From Nemertoderma westbladi (Eukaryota; Xenacoelomorpha; Nemertodermatida; Nemertodermatidae): a DNA stretch of 64,000 nt. The position numbers and the translations under genes were made by a program. Below the pieces are notes generated by a model that worked only from the letters and a program-made list of their open reading frames with translations, had not been told where the DNA came from and searched no databases. The DNA is taken from the NCBI GenBank assembly GCA_032718475.1, contig JAUCBJ010000162.1, positions 1 through 64,000 of the forward strand, written 5' to 3'. Of this stretch, positions 23,143 to 33,680 are shown one piece after another. How positions within the stretch are numbered: the first letter of the stretch is position 1; each line of letters starts with the position of its first letter.

Positions 23143-23649
23143 TTAAAAGATCTTGTAATTGTTATTTTAATATATCTTAATATCTTATTGTGCACTTTTT
23201 TGAATAAATAAAATATAACTTTAAAATATTGGGGCGGATCGGGGTAATGACTCGCGGTATCATAAGAAAATCCCACTATACCGTAGGGCTATTTCGTGGC
23301 ATCATGTGTAAAAACACAAACATTCTAGAATAAATAATATCAGTTATCCTCAAGGTGTTATTTAAAAGTCGTCGAAGTACTAAATATTTTGGGGATGTGT
23401 AATTCAATTTGCACTAGTGAGGAGATCTCATAATCAATACTATTTAATTTATCTATATAATTAATTCTAGAATATAAAATGGCAAGCTCATTGCGGCTGC
23501 TCGCCGCGGCCGCCCGCCGCTGCCGCCCGCCGCTGCCGCTCGCCGCTCCTCTGGTGTATCATACCAAAAGTGGCCGCTCACTGCGGCCGCTCGCCGCGGC
23601 CGCCCGCCGCTGCCGCTCGCCGCTCCTGTGGTGTATCATGGCCTTTAAT

Positions 23650-23935
23650 TAGCGTCTGACAGCTCAATGTAAATTTTATTCATTCCCCAATGAATCGCAG
23701 CATATTGTGCATTTAAATAAATTATTCTGGAACATTATTACTAATTTTTTATTTACTCTTCCATACTGTTTCATTTGTTTGGCCTGTGTTTTGCAAATTA
23801 ACGTATAATTTCAATGAATAAATATAAGATCCACAAAATATATTTTTAAAGAAAAATTTGGGAAGTTTTTAACAAAGTAATATAAAATCCAAAAGCTGTG
23901 GTTCGGATTGATTGCGAAGTGTAGTATAATTGATT
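23650..23935 (-). repeat. Inverted partial copy of the 19.1-kb element
   Basis: Read on the minus strand this stretch follows 19160-19450: TTCGCAATCAATCCGAACCA, then ATATTACTTTGTTAA, ATGTTCCAGAATAATTTA and GCGATTCATTGGGGAA. Its inner edge abuts the right end of the Harbinger element. Confidence 0.65.
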
Positions 23936-24302
23936 GTACACCGTATGTATGTACTTAGTTGTTTATTGTTTACATTATATTCAGCCGTCCTGTAACCTCA
24001 GTTATTGGAATTGAAATTCAAAGTGAGATATAACCAAAGGTTATTGGATTACAAATGTTTTATGCCTTATTCGGATTATAAAGAAATTATCGCCAATATT
24101 TGCACTTACTTACACTCTTTATTAAACTAGGAATCTGACGGTTTAAACCATGATCAATGGAATTCTAGAAACTTATTTATACCTAAAAGTTAATGTAAAA
24201 TAAATATTCTAGAAGTCCATGCTTAGAAGTAGCATCTAGTTGTGTACTGCAACTAAATAAAGCCCAATAAACCAAAATTAATAACCACCACAACCCACTG
24301 AG
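23936..24302. other. MPP10 3' flank
   Basis: A+T-rich; no gene is seen. Two TTCTAGAA words lie at about 24163 and 24210. It is the region in which the minus-strand MPP10 transcript should end. Confidence 0.5.
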
Positions 24303-26099
24303 TCACAATTTATATTTCACTGAGTTTTTATTGCTAGTTGACCCTTTTCTCCTCTTCAGTTCAGCCTGTCTCTGTTTTATCTGTGACGATACCTGATCCT
24401 GAAGCTGATTAAAAAACGATGTTGAACTGAACCGACTTTTCGTTCTTTCGACTTTGCCTTTAAGTTTTTCCGTGCCCCTCTGCCCCCCTCCCGTCCCACC
24501 ACGCCCCCCTCCCGTTCCCTTCACCACCCCCAGCCTCTCCAACGCTTGCGTCCTTCTGCTCCGATCCACGGCCCGTCTCCGACGCAGCGCTTTCAGTCTC
24601 CGATGATCGCGGTGTTTCTCGTCCCGCGTCCGTTCGCCGTGTCCCGTCGTACCTCGCGAGGGTTTCGCGATGTCCTGTGGTGCCAGCAGTGCCTGGTCGC
24701 TGGTCGCGGTCGGCAGCGCCTCCTCCACCGACACGGCGGGCGCGTTGGCGACGATGCGAACCTCCGGCCGAGACGGTCGAGGTGCGAACGTGAAGTTGGA
24801 CAACGCGTCGAGTTTAACGAACAACGAGTCGATGGATTCCCGGATCGCCACTCGTGCCGGGTCTTCCGCCTCTATTCGATCCACCTCCATTTGCTTCAGA
24901 TATTCCGTCTCGTAAATTTCAGCCAAACTCGCTTTGCTCTTCTCCGAGTCCAAAACCAGTTTACTTTTAAATTCAGAAGCGTCTTCTTTTGGTTTAACTT
25001 TCCGTTGGACGTCGTCGAAGTTCGCGTCCCGGATCCGCTGTACGATAAGTTTCTCGAGATCCACTGCCTCATCCTCGCCTACGTCCGGCGGCGCTGATTG
25101 GTTGAACTCGAGGTATTCCTCGAGCAGTGCGTTCTCAGGACGACGACTGGCCGCCGCCTCCCCCGACATCTGCCACGACTTGGGGTCCAGACTACGCGCC
25201 TCCAACTCCTCCACGGTGTGTCGCATCGCGGCCCGTCGTCGCTCGTGGCTCGACGAGATCGGTTCATCGTAAGCCGGCTCGTGGAACCGCCCTTCCCTAC
25301 CCTTCTTAATGAGTTCACTTGGGTCTTCGCCGTAGTCGACCTCCACGGATTTTGATGCGAAGCGAACCTTTTTATTTTCGGCTCGGAAGAAATCGTTGTA
25401 TCGTGCTCGTTTCCCAGACAACTCGTCCGATTCCGAACCCAGGTCATCGAATAAATCGACATCGTTGTCCGAAGTCTCTTCGGCCCCTTTTAATTCCCGA
25501 TTATCTTCTTTTATTAAGAAATTCTCCATATCATCAAGGGAAAAAAACTCATCGTCAACTATTGATTTCCCTCTTCTATTTGGCAAAACGTCGTCGATTT
25601 GAACTCTAACATCACTGTCGTTATCTCCATCTTCGACTGCGGAATCGTAACTCATGTCGTCATTGTTGCTATCTTTACTAGGATCATCGCCGTCTTGGAT
25701 GTTGTCGCCATCAGTTTCTACATCATCGTTGTCTACATCCTCCATTTCCCCCTCCTCTCGGTACTTCTCAGACAACTTCGGGAGCGTTTTCTCCATCTCC
25801 TGTAGCAATTCATCGTTGTGTAAATCTAACTGCTGCCATATCTGTTCGATATCAAATCCCTTGACCATCAACTCTTTCAACGACTTACTCTTGCTGCCAC
25901 TTGTTACGGATGAATTTAGACTCGAATCTGAATCTATTTGTGACTTTAATACGTCGTACAATGTTTTTGAAATACTAATAAAAACATTCGATCTTGATTG
26001 CGATGGAAGTAAGAATTCAGTAATATCCTTTGTAACACCATGGAAAGTATCCCTTACGGATTGCAAATCTTGTAAATCAATGTCATTATTGTCATTCAT
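24303..26099 (-). CDS. MPHOSPH10: U3 snoRNP protein MPP10
   Basis: A 598-residue single-exon protein recognised as MPP10, the scaffold that joins Imp3 and Imp4 to U3 snoRNA in the small-subunit processome (nucleolus, 18S rRNA maturation). Visible support: an N-terminal helical segment, two long acidic Asp/Glu/Ser stretches (about 115-170 and 205-230), and the conserved core ENALLEEYLEFNQSAPPDVG followed by VQRIRDANFDDVQRK. Then come LAEIYETEYLKQ, the SIDSLFVKLDALSNFTFAP block and the ALLAPQDIAKP block. The basic C-terminal tail ends SSFFNQLQDQV-like then a Lys/Arg cluster. Basic residues in the tail are unusually often Arg rather than Lys, and the DNA there is GC-rich. Family members normally have many introns; here there are none. 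Confidence 0.92.
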   Translation of the reverse strand: MNDNNDIDLQDLQSVRDTFHGVTKDITEFLLPSQSRSNVFISISKTLYDVLKSQIDSDSSLNSSVTSGSKSKSLKELMVKGFDIEQIWQQLDLHNDELLQEMEKTLPKLSEKYREEGEMEDVDNDDVETDGDNIQDGDDPSKDSNNDDMSYDSAVEDGDNDSDVRVQIDDVLPNRRGKSIVDDEFFSLDDMENFLIKEDNRELKGAEETSDNDVDLFDDLGSESDELSGKRARYNDFFRAENKKVRFASKSVEVDYGEDPSELIKKGREGRFHEPAYDEPISSSHERRRAAMRHTVEELEARSLDPKSWQMSGEAAASRRPENALLEEYLEFNQSAPPDVGEDEAVDLEKLIVQRIRDANFDDVQRKVKPKEDASEFKSKLVLDSEKSKASLAEIYETEYLKQMEVDRIEAEDPARVAIRESIDSLFVKLDALSNFTFAPRPSRPEVRIVANAPAVSVEEALPTATSDQALLAPQDIAKPSRGTTGHGERTRDEKHRDHRRLKALRRRRAVDRSRRTQALERLGVVKGTGGGRGGTGGGQRGTEKLKGKVERTKSRFSSTSFFNQLQDQVSSQIKQRQAELKRRKGSTSNKNSVKYKL

Positions 26100-26918
26100 G
26101 ATATGTGCTTAAGTGTAAAATATCCTTGTTTCAATCCAATCACCCAGTCCTCAATAATAATTATAATATTAATAATAATACAGTCCAATAATAGTGTAGG
26201 CAGGCTAGTACTGTAGTACCGGTAACCGGTATGCTATGAATGGATAATATTATATGATTTTCTTACATCCTAGATTACAAATGTGCAAGTGTGGCCTTGA
26301 GCGTTGGCGTCCAAGGACAGAAGGAAAACATCAAAAACTCTAGAAAATTAATGGCCATATATTACTGTATTACAGAATTAAGATTCAGTGATGAGGAAGT
26401 CATGACTTAGGCAGTTAGGGAATATCTGTTGTAACTGGTACTGTTGAGCTGTTGTATTTGTATTCCCTTCTGCTTCTGTGCTTTCTTCAGCTAGTGCTTG
26501 TTACAGTTTAAAATTCCCTCCTTTTTATTCACTGCTAATAAATAAGCAATTGTTATTACTTTCCTGTAGTACTGTGTACTACAGTATGTAGAAGATATAC
26601 TGTAGGTATTAACAATTAATTAATGATAGCGCATTTTCTCTTCTACTTTCACTTTTTAAATACTCTGGGGCGATCCACGAAAGTAAAGCGATCTTAGCAT
26701 ACGAGTACCACTATCTTAACCTCATCTCTGTCTGTTGGTCGGACTGTCTGTCTGAGGAAGTCAGTCGGTATCGTGTAAATCAAATTAAAATAATGATATA
26801 TAATTAATAAAATATACGACTATTTATTTACTTTAATACAACTAATAATTTTTACGGATGAGAATAAATGAAATGCGGAGGAACTAACATTATTACGTAT
26901 TCTGTACATGAATTAATA
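26100..26918. other. Region between MPP10 and CFAP206
   Basis: No gene is seen. It should hold the MPP10 promoter, and perhaps 5' exons of CFAP206, none of which I could recognise. Near 26660-26770 a GGGGCGA stretch and CTGTCTG repeats resemble sequences at about 41340-41400 and 54090-54380, so a dispersed repeat family is likely. Confidence 0.5.
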
Positions 26919-26990
26919 ACGTATCAATCGAACCCACGAGTTCCGAAGAGTTGTGAATTCAACAGATTTAACCACCACACCAGGGTGGTA
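26919..26990 (-). repeat. tRNA-derived SINE-like fragment
   Basis: The minus strand reads GGTGTGGTGGTTAAATC (A-box-like), then, after about 30 bases, GTGGGTTCGATTG (B-box-like). It abuts the decayed LINE at 27.0 kb. It does not fold as a full tRNA. Confidence 0.45.
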
Positions 26991-27019
26991 TTTAGAATCC
27001 TTTACAGCCATATCGATAA

Positions 27020-28205
27020 AATTGGGCAACTCCCTATCACTCATGACTCATCTGCATCTTCAAGGCCAGTGACATATAAGAGGCGTCACAAGAAAGTCAC
27101 GGGCTGTACACCATGCTCATTCTCTCCATGGAGCTGCCAATTCAGAGGATCGTGCATCGACTGGTCCTCTCGGCGAGAGCAATGTCCTGCAAAGCGGAGG
27201 TGGATCAGTTACATTGTGGTGATAAGCTCATGGTACTATTGAGACAACTCAAATACTGTACAGAGACTTGTTGGAGATGTTTGCTTTATACGTGACACAG
27301 TGAAATCGACGTAGCATTCTTGTGAATGTGCCATCCAGAGATTTGGTGTCCTCAGCAGTTAGAGCCCAGTTGGAACTACTGCTACTATAAATAATCAGAC
27401 CCTAAGATTCCGATGAATTCTGTGTGACTTTCAAATCCTGGAAAGCCAATTCATTGCTGTCCATGCCTTCCTCTTTCGTATTCGAAGGTTCTCATCTGAC
27501 TTCCGGATCCATGATACTAGGTACTGTAGCCATCAACATGCTCAAGCACACCATTCATATATATCTTATGCTCCTCATACGATCAGATATTTCCTGGGGA
27601 CTGTCGAAATCAACTTTCAAAATTTTGGTTTTCTTGGAGTTAACGAAAAGACCAACATTAGAGGCTCTAATGAAGATCTAATGAGATTCTAATGAACTGA
27701 GGGGCCGTTGGGCTCCCTCTAGGGATTCTGAGAGTACTCCTACCCTAAGTCGTAATCATCAGTAAAATATAGATCATTAAGGTTTTTGGCTGGATTTCCT
27801 CTACCAGAGCCAGTAGGAGGTGTTACCATCACCCCCATGTTCAATACAATAGGGTGAACAGAAACTTTCATGGTTTCCGTATATCAGTCACTCAACGAGA
27901 TCCCTGTTAAGATTTAGTACCGGTACTGTAGCATTTTATTGTATAGCCTTGTGGTAATCGAGATCATCGATATTCCATGAAAATATCCGAAGAGTGTCAG
28001 ATTTCCATTCACAGGAACTGGCATCATCATTCTGGAGCGCTTCTGTTTTTTTCTGCAATGATCTATGATGATTGGTTGAATGAGCTCCAAACACTCTGGT
28101 ACTTTAAAGACCTCAGGGTGGGGCGGCGGGCAGGCTCTACTGTACTCCACTGACACGATTGGTCTATAATGCTCTTTGCTTCAATTTTAACTTTGACAAA
28201 GGATA
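27020..28205 (-). pseudogene. Decayed LINE fragment (reverse transcriptase half)
   Basis: The segment aligns by eye with the 8.9-10.5 kb LINE on the minus strand (AGATTTGGTGTCCTCAGCAG, ACTTCCGGATCCATGAT, AACACTCTGGTACTTTAAAG). It carries many substitutions, deletions and stops, including loss of most of the polymerase core. It lies immediately 5' of the first recognised CFAP206 exon. Confidence 0.85.
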
Positions 28206-28293
28206 TGTAACACACAAGGATACGCAACACACTGTAGAGATTAATTCCGTTGTATATTTGATTTGCTTTACATATTCTTCTTGTTTTTCATAG

Positions 28294-28502
28294 GTTTATT
28301 TTGATATGAATTTCAACACAAGAGGTGATTTTCTCGAAGAACACCGGCGTGTGCTGGATGTGAGAATTCAACCTGTTATTCGAGAGATCACAGACAGCAG
28401 GGCAAGGACTCGAGAAGAGTTGGAGGGGCTTTATAGAAAGATAATATCCGCCATATTGCTTAGAAGCGGTCTCGGATCTCCTACTGATATTTCTGTGGTC
28501 AG
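28294..28502 (+). CDS. CFAP206: CFAP206 exon A (first recognised exon)
   Basis: CFAP206 (FAP206) is an axonemal protein required for radial spoke 2 and dynein docking in motile cilia. This exon begins VYFDMNFNTRGDFLEEH and ends GLGSPTDISVVR, closely following the family's region around residues 105-175. The acceptor is TTTTTCATAG and the donor AG/GTAGGA, ending in phase 2. About 100 N-terminal residues encoded upstream were not found between MPP10 and this exon; they may lie further left or outside the window. The seven visible pieces join without frame error: 28294-28502, 29317-29439, 30118-30283, 44488-44604, 51657-51888, 55672-55858 and the start at 55899 or in a later array copy. Confidence 0.93.
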
Positions 28503-29316
28503 GTAGGAATACATTTTCATTAGAAATCACGAATATTTTATATTTCCCTCTAAATTCGGGTTTATCTCAAGTTCACTTTCAAACATGTCTGTTGAGGTTA
28601 CCTGCTTGGGGCTTGTTACCAGTCCCAGATAAATATATGAAAGTTATAATTTTAAAATAATTTGTACAGCAACATGTGAACGGATTCAATAAAGTGATAG
28701 TAACAAGTAATAATTTGGTCAAATAAAAGTGGCGATAACAAATGAATGAATTTGTCAAGTAAGCTGTTTTGTTAGCAAGTGAATGGGTTAAGTACAGTAC
28801 GAGTACATTCGTGGAGATAGTTACTTACTGTACGTTGAATATAGCCTACTTATCTTGCATTTTACTCAATTTTGACTCAGTATTTTTTATTTATTTGAAT
28901 TTAATAATTTAACAAAAGTTTTAAAATGTGTTATTAATATGTCTGTTTTATTAACCACAATAGAATTTATTTCAAATCCAATTATTTTATATATAGGCTT
29001 AATTTAAGCTCCATAATCATAATTAATTATAATTATTAATTATATATTTTTTAAGGTTTTTAAGTTTGATTTCGTCTTTAATCCATACATTTATATAGTC
29101 AAGCAATAATAATTAATGGTAACTGAAATCCGGTGCTAGTTAGGCATTATTACTTTCAGTTTTATAATGAATTGTTAATTTATGTGTTATTCTGTTTGTG
29201 CCGGTACAATAAGCTTCTGCTTTATTTATCTTAACAGTAAACGAACTTGCTAAGGCCCGTTATTTTGCAGCAATACTTAAATCGTTTACTTTCTTTCCAA
29301 TTATGTGTCATTATAG
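28503..29316 (+). other. CFAP206 intron A
   Basis: A+T-rich intron of 814 bp, GTAGGA to TTATAG. No nested gene or obvious repeat is seen. Confidence 0.8.
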
Positions 29317-29439
29317 GGAAGCAGCTGCTGCGTTACAAAGTATATTCCCCCAAACAGAGTTAGGAACGTTTCTTACACTTACAAAAAGGGACAAGGAAAG
29401 GCAACTCCAGGAACTTAGTCTTATAGTAACTGGTATTCG
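29317..29439 (+). CDS. CFAP206: CFAP206 exon B
   Basis: The exon encodes EAAAALQSIFPQTELGTFL and ends ELSLIVTGIR, matching the most conserved block of the family. The acceptor is TCATTATAG and the donor CG/GTAAGT. The split Arg codon is completed by the next exon. The donor region has several diverged copies in the following intron (see findings). Confidence 0.93.
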
Positions 29440-30117
29440 GTAAGTTTATTTCTGTTGTCATAGTTACTTACTGCTACTGGTATTACATACTTTGTTATAA
29501 TAGAACATCTGGTCCGCTAAACGGATTCTTATAGATAGGGGTTGTAGACGGTCTCACTACCCTGGTGTCGTCGCCTAACCACTCCTAGATCAGTGAGCAT
29601 GAGTTAGGGAACAGTCCCTGTCGAGGGTTTATTATGAAGGAACGTGGTAAGCGTCTGAGAAGTTCTGATGAAGTACAGTAATAAATGAACTAATAAATAA
29701 CACAAATGTAATAGGTACAATAAATACAGTAGTACTGTATCGTATAATGATTACATCATCTGGTTTTCGGTAAGTACTGTATATTTCCGTTGTTAGCTTG
29801 TCACGTAGTAACTGGCTTTCTGTAAGCTTATTTATGTTGTCATATGTAGTTAATGTATTGTAGTTTTGCTGGTTTACTTTGTTATATTGCAACGTGGTAT
29901 ACTCTATGATCATATACTGACTGTAACAGGCAACACATAGCATAGCATTGGCAACACCTTGTTCTAGTAATACTGTAAATCCTGTACCGGAAATCAGTAA
30001 ATTTATTTAAGGTGTCATAGTAACTCATACAGTGTGCGTTTTTAGGTTGTTATGATTGCCGATATTTGGTCTTTGTTCTCCATAATACATACAATACAGT
30101 CTTTGTCTTTTTCATAG
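29440..30117 (+). other. CFAP206 intron B with donor-like copies
   Basis: This 678-bp intron contains at least three diverged copies of its own 5' boundary. One lies at about 29757-29795 (TGGTTTTCGGTAAGTACTG), one at about 29807-29890 (GTAACTGGCTTTCTGTAAGC and on) and a weaker one at about 29985-30035. The second copy matches exon end, donor and the next 50 bases of intron. Otherwise it is A+T-rich. Confidence 0.75.
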
Positions 30118-30283
30118 ATTGTTTAATAAGGATTGCGGCAAAGGCGGAGAGGGAATTGACGATTTACCAGCTATTCTTAATGAAGCCGTTCCTGCAACCA
30201 ATAACAACATGGACATTGCTATCAATAGCTCACGATCTACGTCTTACAAATATACTGCTCTTATTAAAGATATCGTCGATAAG
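30118..30283 (+). CDS. CFAP206: CFAP206 exon C
   Basis: The exon encodes LFNKDCGKGGEGIDDLPAIL and on to YKYTALIKDIVDK. The block CGKGGEGIDDLP is diagnostic of the family. The acceptor is TTTTTCATAG and the donor AAG/GTTAGT, phase 0. The next exon is 14.2 kb away. Confidence 0.94.
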
Positions 30284-30962
30284 GTTAGTAGAACACCTAG
30301 TCCTCAGTGTAGTACTCAAAGTTGAAACTTAAATTATAAAAAGTCGACGTTACAATACATATTTACTCCATATCCCGGAATATAGTGTCGTTGCTTTCAT
30401 TATTTACTGTACCTACAACCCTTAAGAGGGTCTATCCGTCGATATTGTTCCAAGAAGAATTAATCACGATATTTATCGAAGGATAAAGGCCAAGTTTGTG
30501 ATAAATATACAGAAACAAATAAAAGCAGCATAAAAATGATACACCATCCACTAGCCGAAATTTATTGTAATGATATTTTCTGTTGATACGGACCACTCCC
30601 ATATTTTTCTACAAATATTTATCATACAGTATTGTATATTACTTGAAATTTGAAACAAAACTGTTCAACACAATGTGAATAAACAGCCGGAGCCATAATT
30701 TTAAATTTTGACTATATGTTTTATGTAAGCTTTTTAAAAGTGTCTTTCTGAAATTATAGGCCTACCCATCCTATCGCCGGTATTCTCCACATTAGCTGCG
30801 ATGTAGTCCTATATACTGTATATCATTAGAAAGTTCGGAGATCATTAGTTGCATGGATTCTAAATATGTAACAATATCTGAGTTTATGGTTTGGAAACAC
30901 CTGAGATATTGTTATATATAACCTTTTTTTGGGCACAGCTTTGCAAAGTCGGCAATGACGTC

Positions 30963-31031
30963 CAGGGGGGATCGAACTGGTGACCTCCGGGGTGGAAGTG
31001 TGACGCTCTAACCACTCAGCTAGCGGCTGAG
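30963..31031 (-). repeat. tRNA-derived SINE head
   Basis: The minus strand contains a very good A box (TAGCTGAGTGGTTAGAGC) and B box (AGTTCGATCCC) at tRNA-like spacing. The acceptor and anticodon stems do not pair, so this is a SINE head or tRNA pseudogene rather than a working tRNA gene. Confidence 0.6.
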
Positions 31032-31844
31032 GTAAGAGTAGACCTGGAAATACTATCTGATACCTTTATTGTATGTCCGCAATTTACGTCCTCGTGGTAT
31101 CTGTCAATACCATAATCTGCTACCACTGTGCTCCATCCTACTGTACTAGGACGTCTTTAACCACTCGCTACAATGAAAGGGTAGTGTATATTAACCGTGG
31201 GCCATCAAGGCCAATGATAAACTATACACTCTAGCTACTAATTTAGGCAGGACAGTTACACCCATAGATAAATGCGACAGGTATATATATATTTTATAAA
31301 AATGAGAAATGTGCGTCAAAAATGCAAGAATTATTGTTCGCTGGAATCCAATTATTATATTTAATAATAATAAATACACAACATTCTTGAACATGTTTTT
31401 TATCGCATGATAATGAAATAAGGAAGAAGTTACAGTATAATGCTTATGGTACCCGTATCAAACAAATAAATAATGACACCAATTATGAAACCGACAACTG
31501 TAAGTACTTAAATGGGAAAGAAATCGAAATGATGCCGTTCGTGGCGTATCCATGGAATTTAAGACAACATCTAAAATCGGTGACAACAGTCAGCCACAGT
31601 TACGGTCTGCCGTACAGATAGCAGCATACAGTACATCACAGTCTGATAGTACTTTCTGACTTTAGTAGGCCCTCTACCAAACCAAGTACCGCTACCAGAG
31701 TCAGAGAGTACTAGTACTGTACATGACTGCCTGGCTACACAACCAGCTATCAAATGCCTGCCAAAAACGGCAGTCAATGGGGCAGGAATACCGACCGGTT
31801 TGATTAATTGTTAATTAATTAAATTAACAAATTAAAACAAAAGC

Positions 31845-32120
31845 ATGCATAACAATTTTATTCCAGCGAATAATGGATTTAAACTAAATGCCAGACAGCC
31901 AGAATGCCAAAGTGCCTTTGGGGAACTGAAGGATTCATACTGTCATACGTTAATACCAACTACAGTTCTGCCTGTCAGCAGTTCCCCAAAAAGACTCAGG
32001 CAAAGTAAAAGGTTTGCAAGTAATTTGAGCAAAATCAATTCACACACTCAAAAGTTATTGCAATTATCGTCAGATATTCAGTGTCTGCAAGGCGTAGCAC
32101 GTACTGACGAAGGTCTGTAG
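31845..32120 (+). CDS. Small hypothetical open frame, 91 codons
   Basis: The predicted peptide is basic, Ser/Leu/Gln-rich and has no recognised motif (LRQSKRFASNLSKINSHTQK is its most gene-like stretch). It sits 475 bp upstream of the myotubularin start. There is no supporting splice site or homology that I can name; it may be a chance frame. Confidence 0.2.
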   Translation: MHNNFIPANNGFKLNARQPECQSAFGELKDSYCHTLIPTTVLPVSSSPKRLRQSKRFASNLSKINSHTQKLLQLSSDIQCLQGVARTDEGL

Positions 32121-32594
32121 GTTAGGTACCGGTAGGCCTACTCCAGTCAGCCAGTACTCAAATTAGATAACGGAACTAATTATGTAGTTAAGCGGCTCTC
32201 TACACTTTAGATACCAGATACCGGTACGTGATACCGGTACTGTAACTGTGTAATGTAATACTAATGCCGGGTCCCCTACGTTATAAATATTCCATATTCG
32301 AGAACACTATCTGACTATTCGATTTATGGCTGTCTGAGTGTCCGGCCTGACGCGTAGGTACAGCCCCTTTTTTTTTAAGGAAGTTTCTAACCTGCGAATG
32401 CTAACTGACGACCTGACCTACCTACCGACTAGTGACTAGTAGCAGAGTAGTTATCAGTTATACAGACTGAGTAATATTTTTACGAATACGGTAGGCTACC
32501 GGCTGACCGGTACCTGCACTGATTACAGTACGTGATATTTCGGTGGATATTGTTGAAGGACCTGACTATAATTAAATTCAATACATCCGTTTCG

Positions 32595-33680
32595 ATGGAT
32601 CCCGGCTCTGTAGGCCAGGACAGCAGCCCAGCTCGTCCAGGCAGTTCTGGAGAGCGAATTTCTCTATTGTCAGACACTGGTGATGATTTCGGTCTGGAAC
32701 TCATCCCGGGCGAGTCGATAAAACGACCTGTTGACACGGGTGTTTCTTATCTATGTCCGTATTCCAGGCCCAGTCGCCCCATGGCACCGGCCGGGATAAA
32801 AGGCACCTTGTTGGTGACCAATTACCGACTGGTCTTTATCGCAAATAACAGCAATGAGCTTCCAGAAAAGGTGGAGGTCGCCCTAGCCGCTATTCATCGT
32901 CTCGATAAGGTCGGGAGTCAGACGACCCGAAGAGAAATATACGGAATCGAGATCTTCTGTAAAGATATGCGGAATCTGAGGTTCTCCATGAATCAAGAGA
33001 ATCGTTCCCGTAAGGGCATCTACGATAAACTGCAGTCGCACGCGTTCCAGATGAGTAACAATCTTCCTTTGTTCGCATTCGAGAACAAGGAGATTAGTAA
33101 GGAGGCTGACGTTGGTTGGGAGGTCTACAATGCGGAGCACGAGCTAGCGAGATTGGGCGTCCCAAACGAGAATTGGAAGTTGTACAGCAACGCGTCGTAC
33201 CAGCTGTGCGATACCTACCCTGCGTTGCTCGCTGTCCCTCATAAACTGGGCGACGACGAATTGCGTCGCGTCGCCGAATTCCGATCCCGTGCGCGGATTC
33301 CCGTGCTCTCATGGAAACACCCGAGCACCGAGGCTGTAATTATGCGTTGCGCGCAACCATTAGTCGGTTTGGCGGGGCGACGGTGCAAGGAGGATGAGAA
33401 CTACATTCAGGAGGTGGTCAACCTTAATGCGAACGCCAACAAGGTTTACATCCTCGATGCCCGTCCAAACATGAATGCGACCGCTAATAAAACCAAAGGC
33501 GGTGGATTCGAAGAGAGTAGCTCTTACGCGAATATTGAGTTATACTTCTTCCATATCCACAACATTCATGTGATGAGGGAAAGTTTGCGGAAACTAAAAG
33601 ACGTTGTGTTTCCCGTCATAGATGATTCCAGGTGGTTGTCCAATATCGAATCTACTCAGTGGTTGGATCATATCAAACAG
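32595..33680 (+). CDS. MTMR2: Myotubularin (MTMR2-like) exon 1
   Basis: Myotubularins of the MTM1/MTMR1/MTMR2 group remove the 3-phosphate of PI3P and PI(3,5)P2 on endosomes. Exon 1 encodes 362 residues. An acidic Ser-rich start (MDPGSVGQDSS) precedes the PH-GRAM domain (about 45-140, RGTL-like KGTLLVTNYRLVF and DMRNLRFSMNQ). The start of the phosphatase domain follows (NNLPLFAFENKE, NENWKLYSNASYQLCDTYPA, RVAEFRSRARIPVLSWKHP, IHNIHVMRESLRKLKDVVFP). The chosen ATG gives the usual acidic N-terminus; an ATG 21 codons upstream is open but less likely. The exon ends TQWLDHIKQ at a strong CAG/GTGAGT donor that is then copied about 110 times in the intron. With exon 2 the protein is 609 residues, close to the 643 of human MTMR2. 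The gene lies wholly inside CFAP206 intron C, on the same strand. Confidence 0.95.

Larger units (their letters stand above)
20120..23646. mobile_element. PIF/Harbinger DNA transposon, 3.5 kb
   Basis: Terminal inverted repeats starting AAAGGCCATGATACACCACA are exact at both ends for about 40 bp. They run into strikingly GC-rich subterminal blocks of CGGCGAGCGGC type (20139-20460 and 23490-23630). The two convergent genes are the standard PIF/Harbinger pair: a MADF/Myb-like DNA-binding protein (20840-22257, plus) and a DDE transposase (22337-23142, minus, internally deleted). A candidate 3-bp duplication is TAA on the left against TTA on the right, so it is imperfect. Confidence 0.9.
30284..32594 (+). 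other. CFAP206 intron C, part before the nested MTMR gene
   Basis: It holds a tRNA-derived SINE-like fragment (30963-31031) and a small open frame of doubtful status (31845-32120). The likely promoter region of the myotubularin gene, rich in TACCGGTA words, lies near 32100-32590. No other gene is seen. Confidence 0.6.

Noticed and set aside
24546-25609. Several plus-strand open frames inside the MPP10 gene
   Set aside because: They are antisense to a well-conserved MPP10 frame in GC-rich DNA, without any recognisable motif.
30963-31031. A functional tRNA gene
   Set aside because: A and B boxes are good, but acceptor and anticodon stems do not pair.
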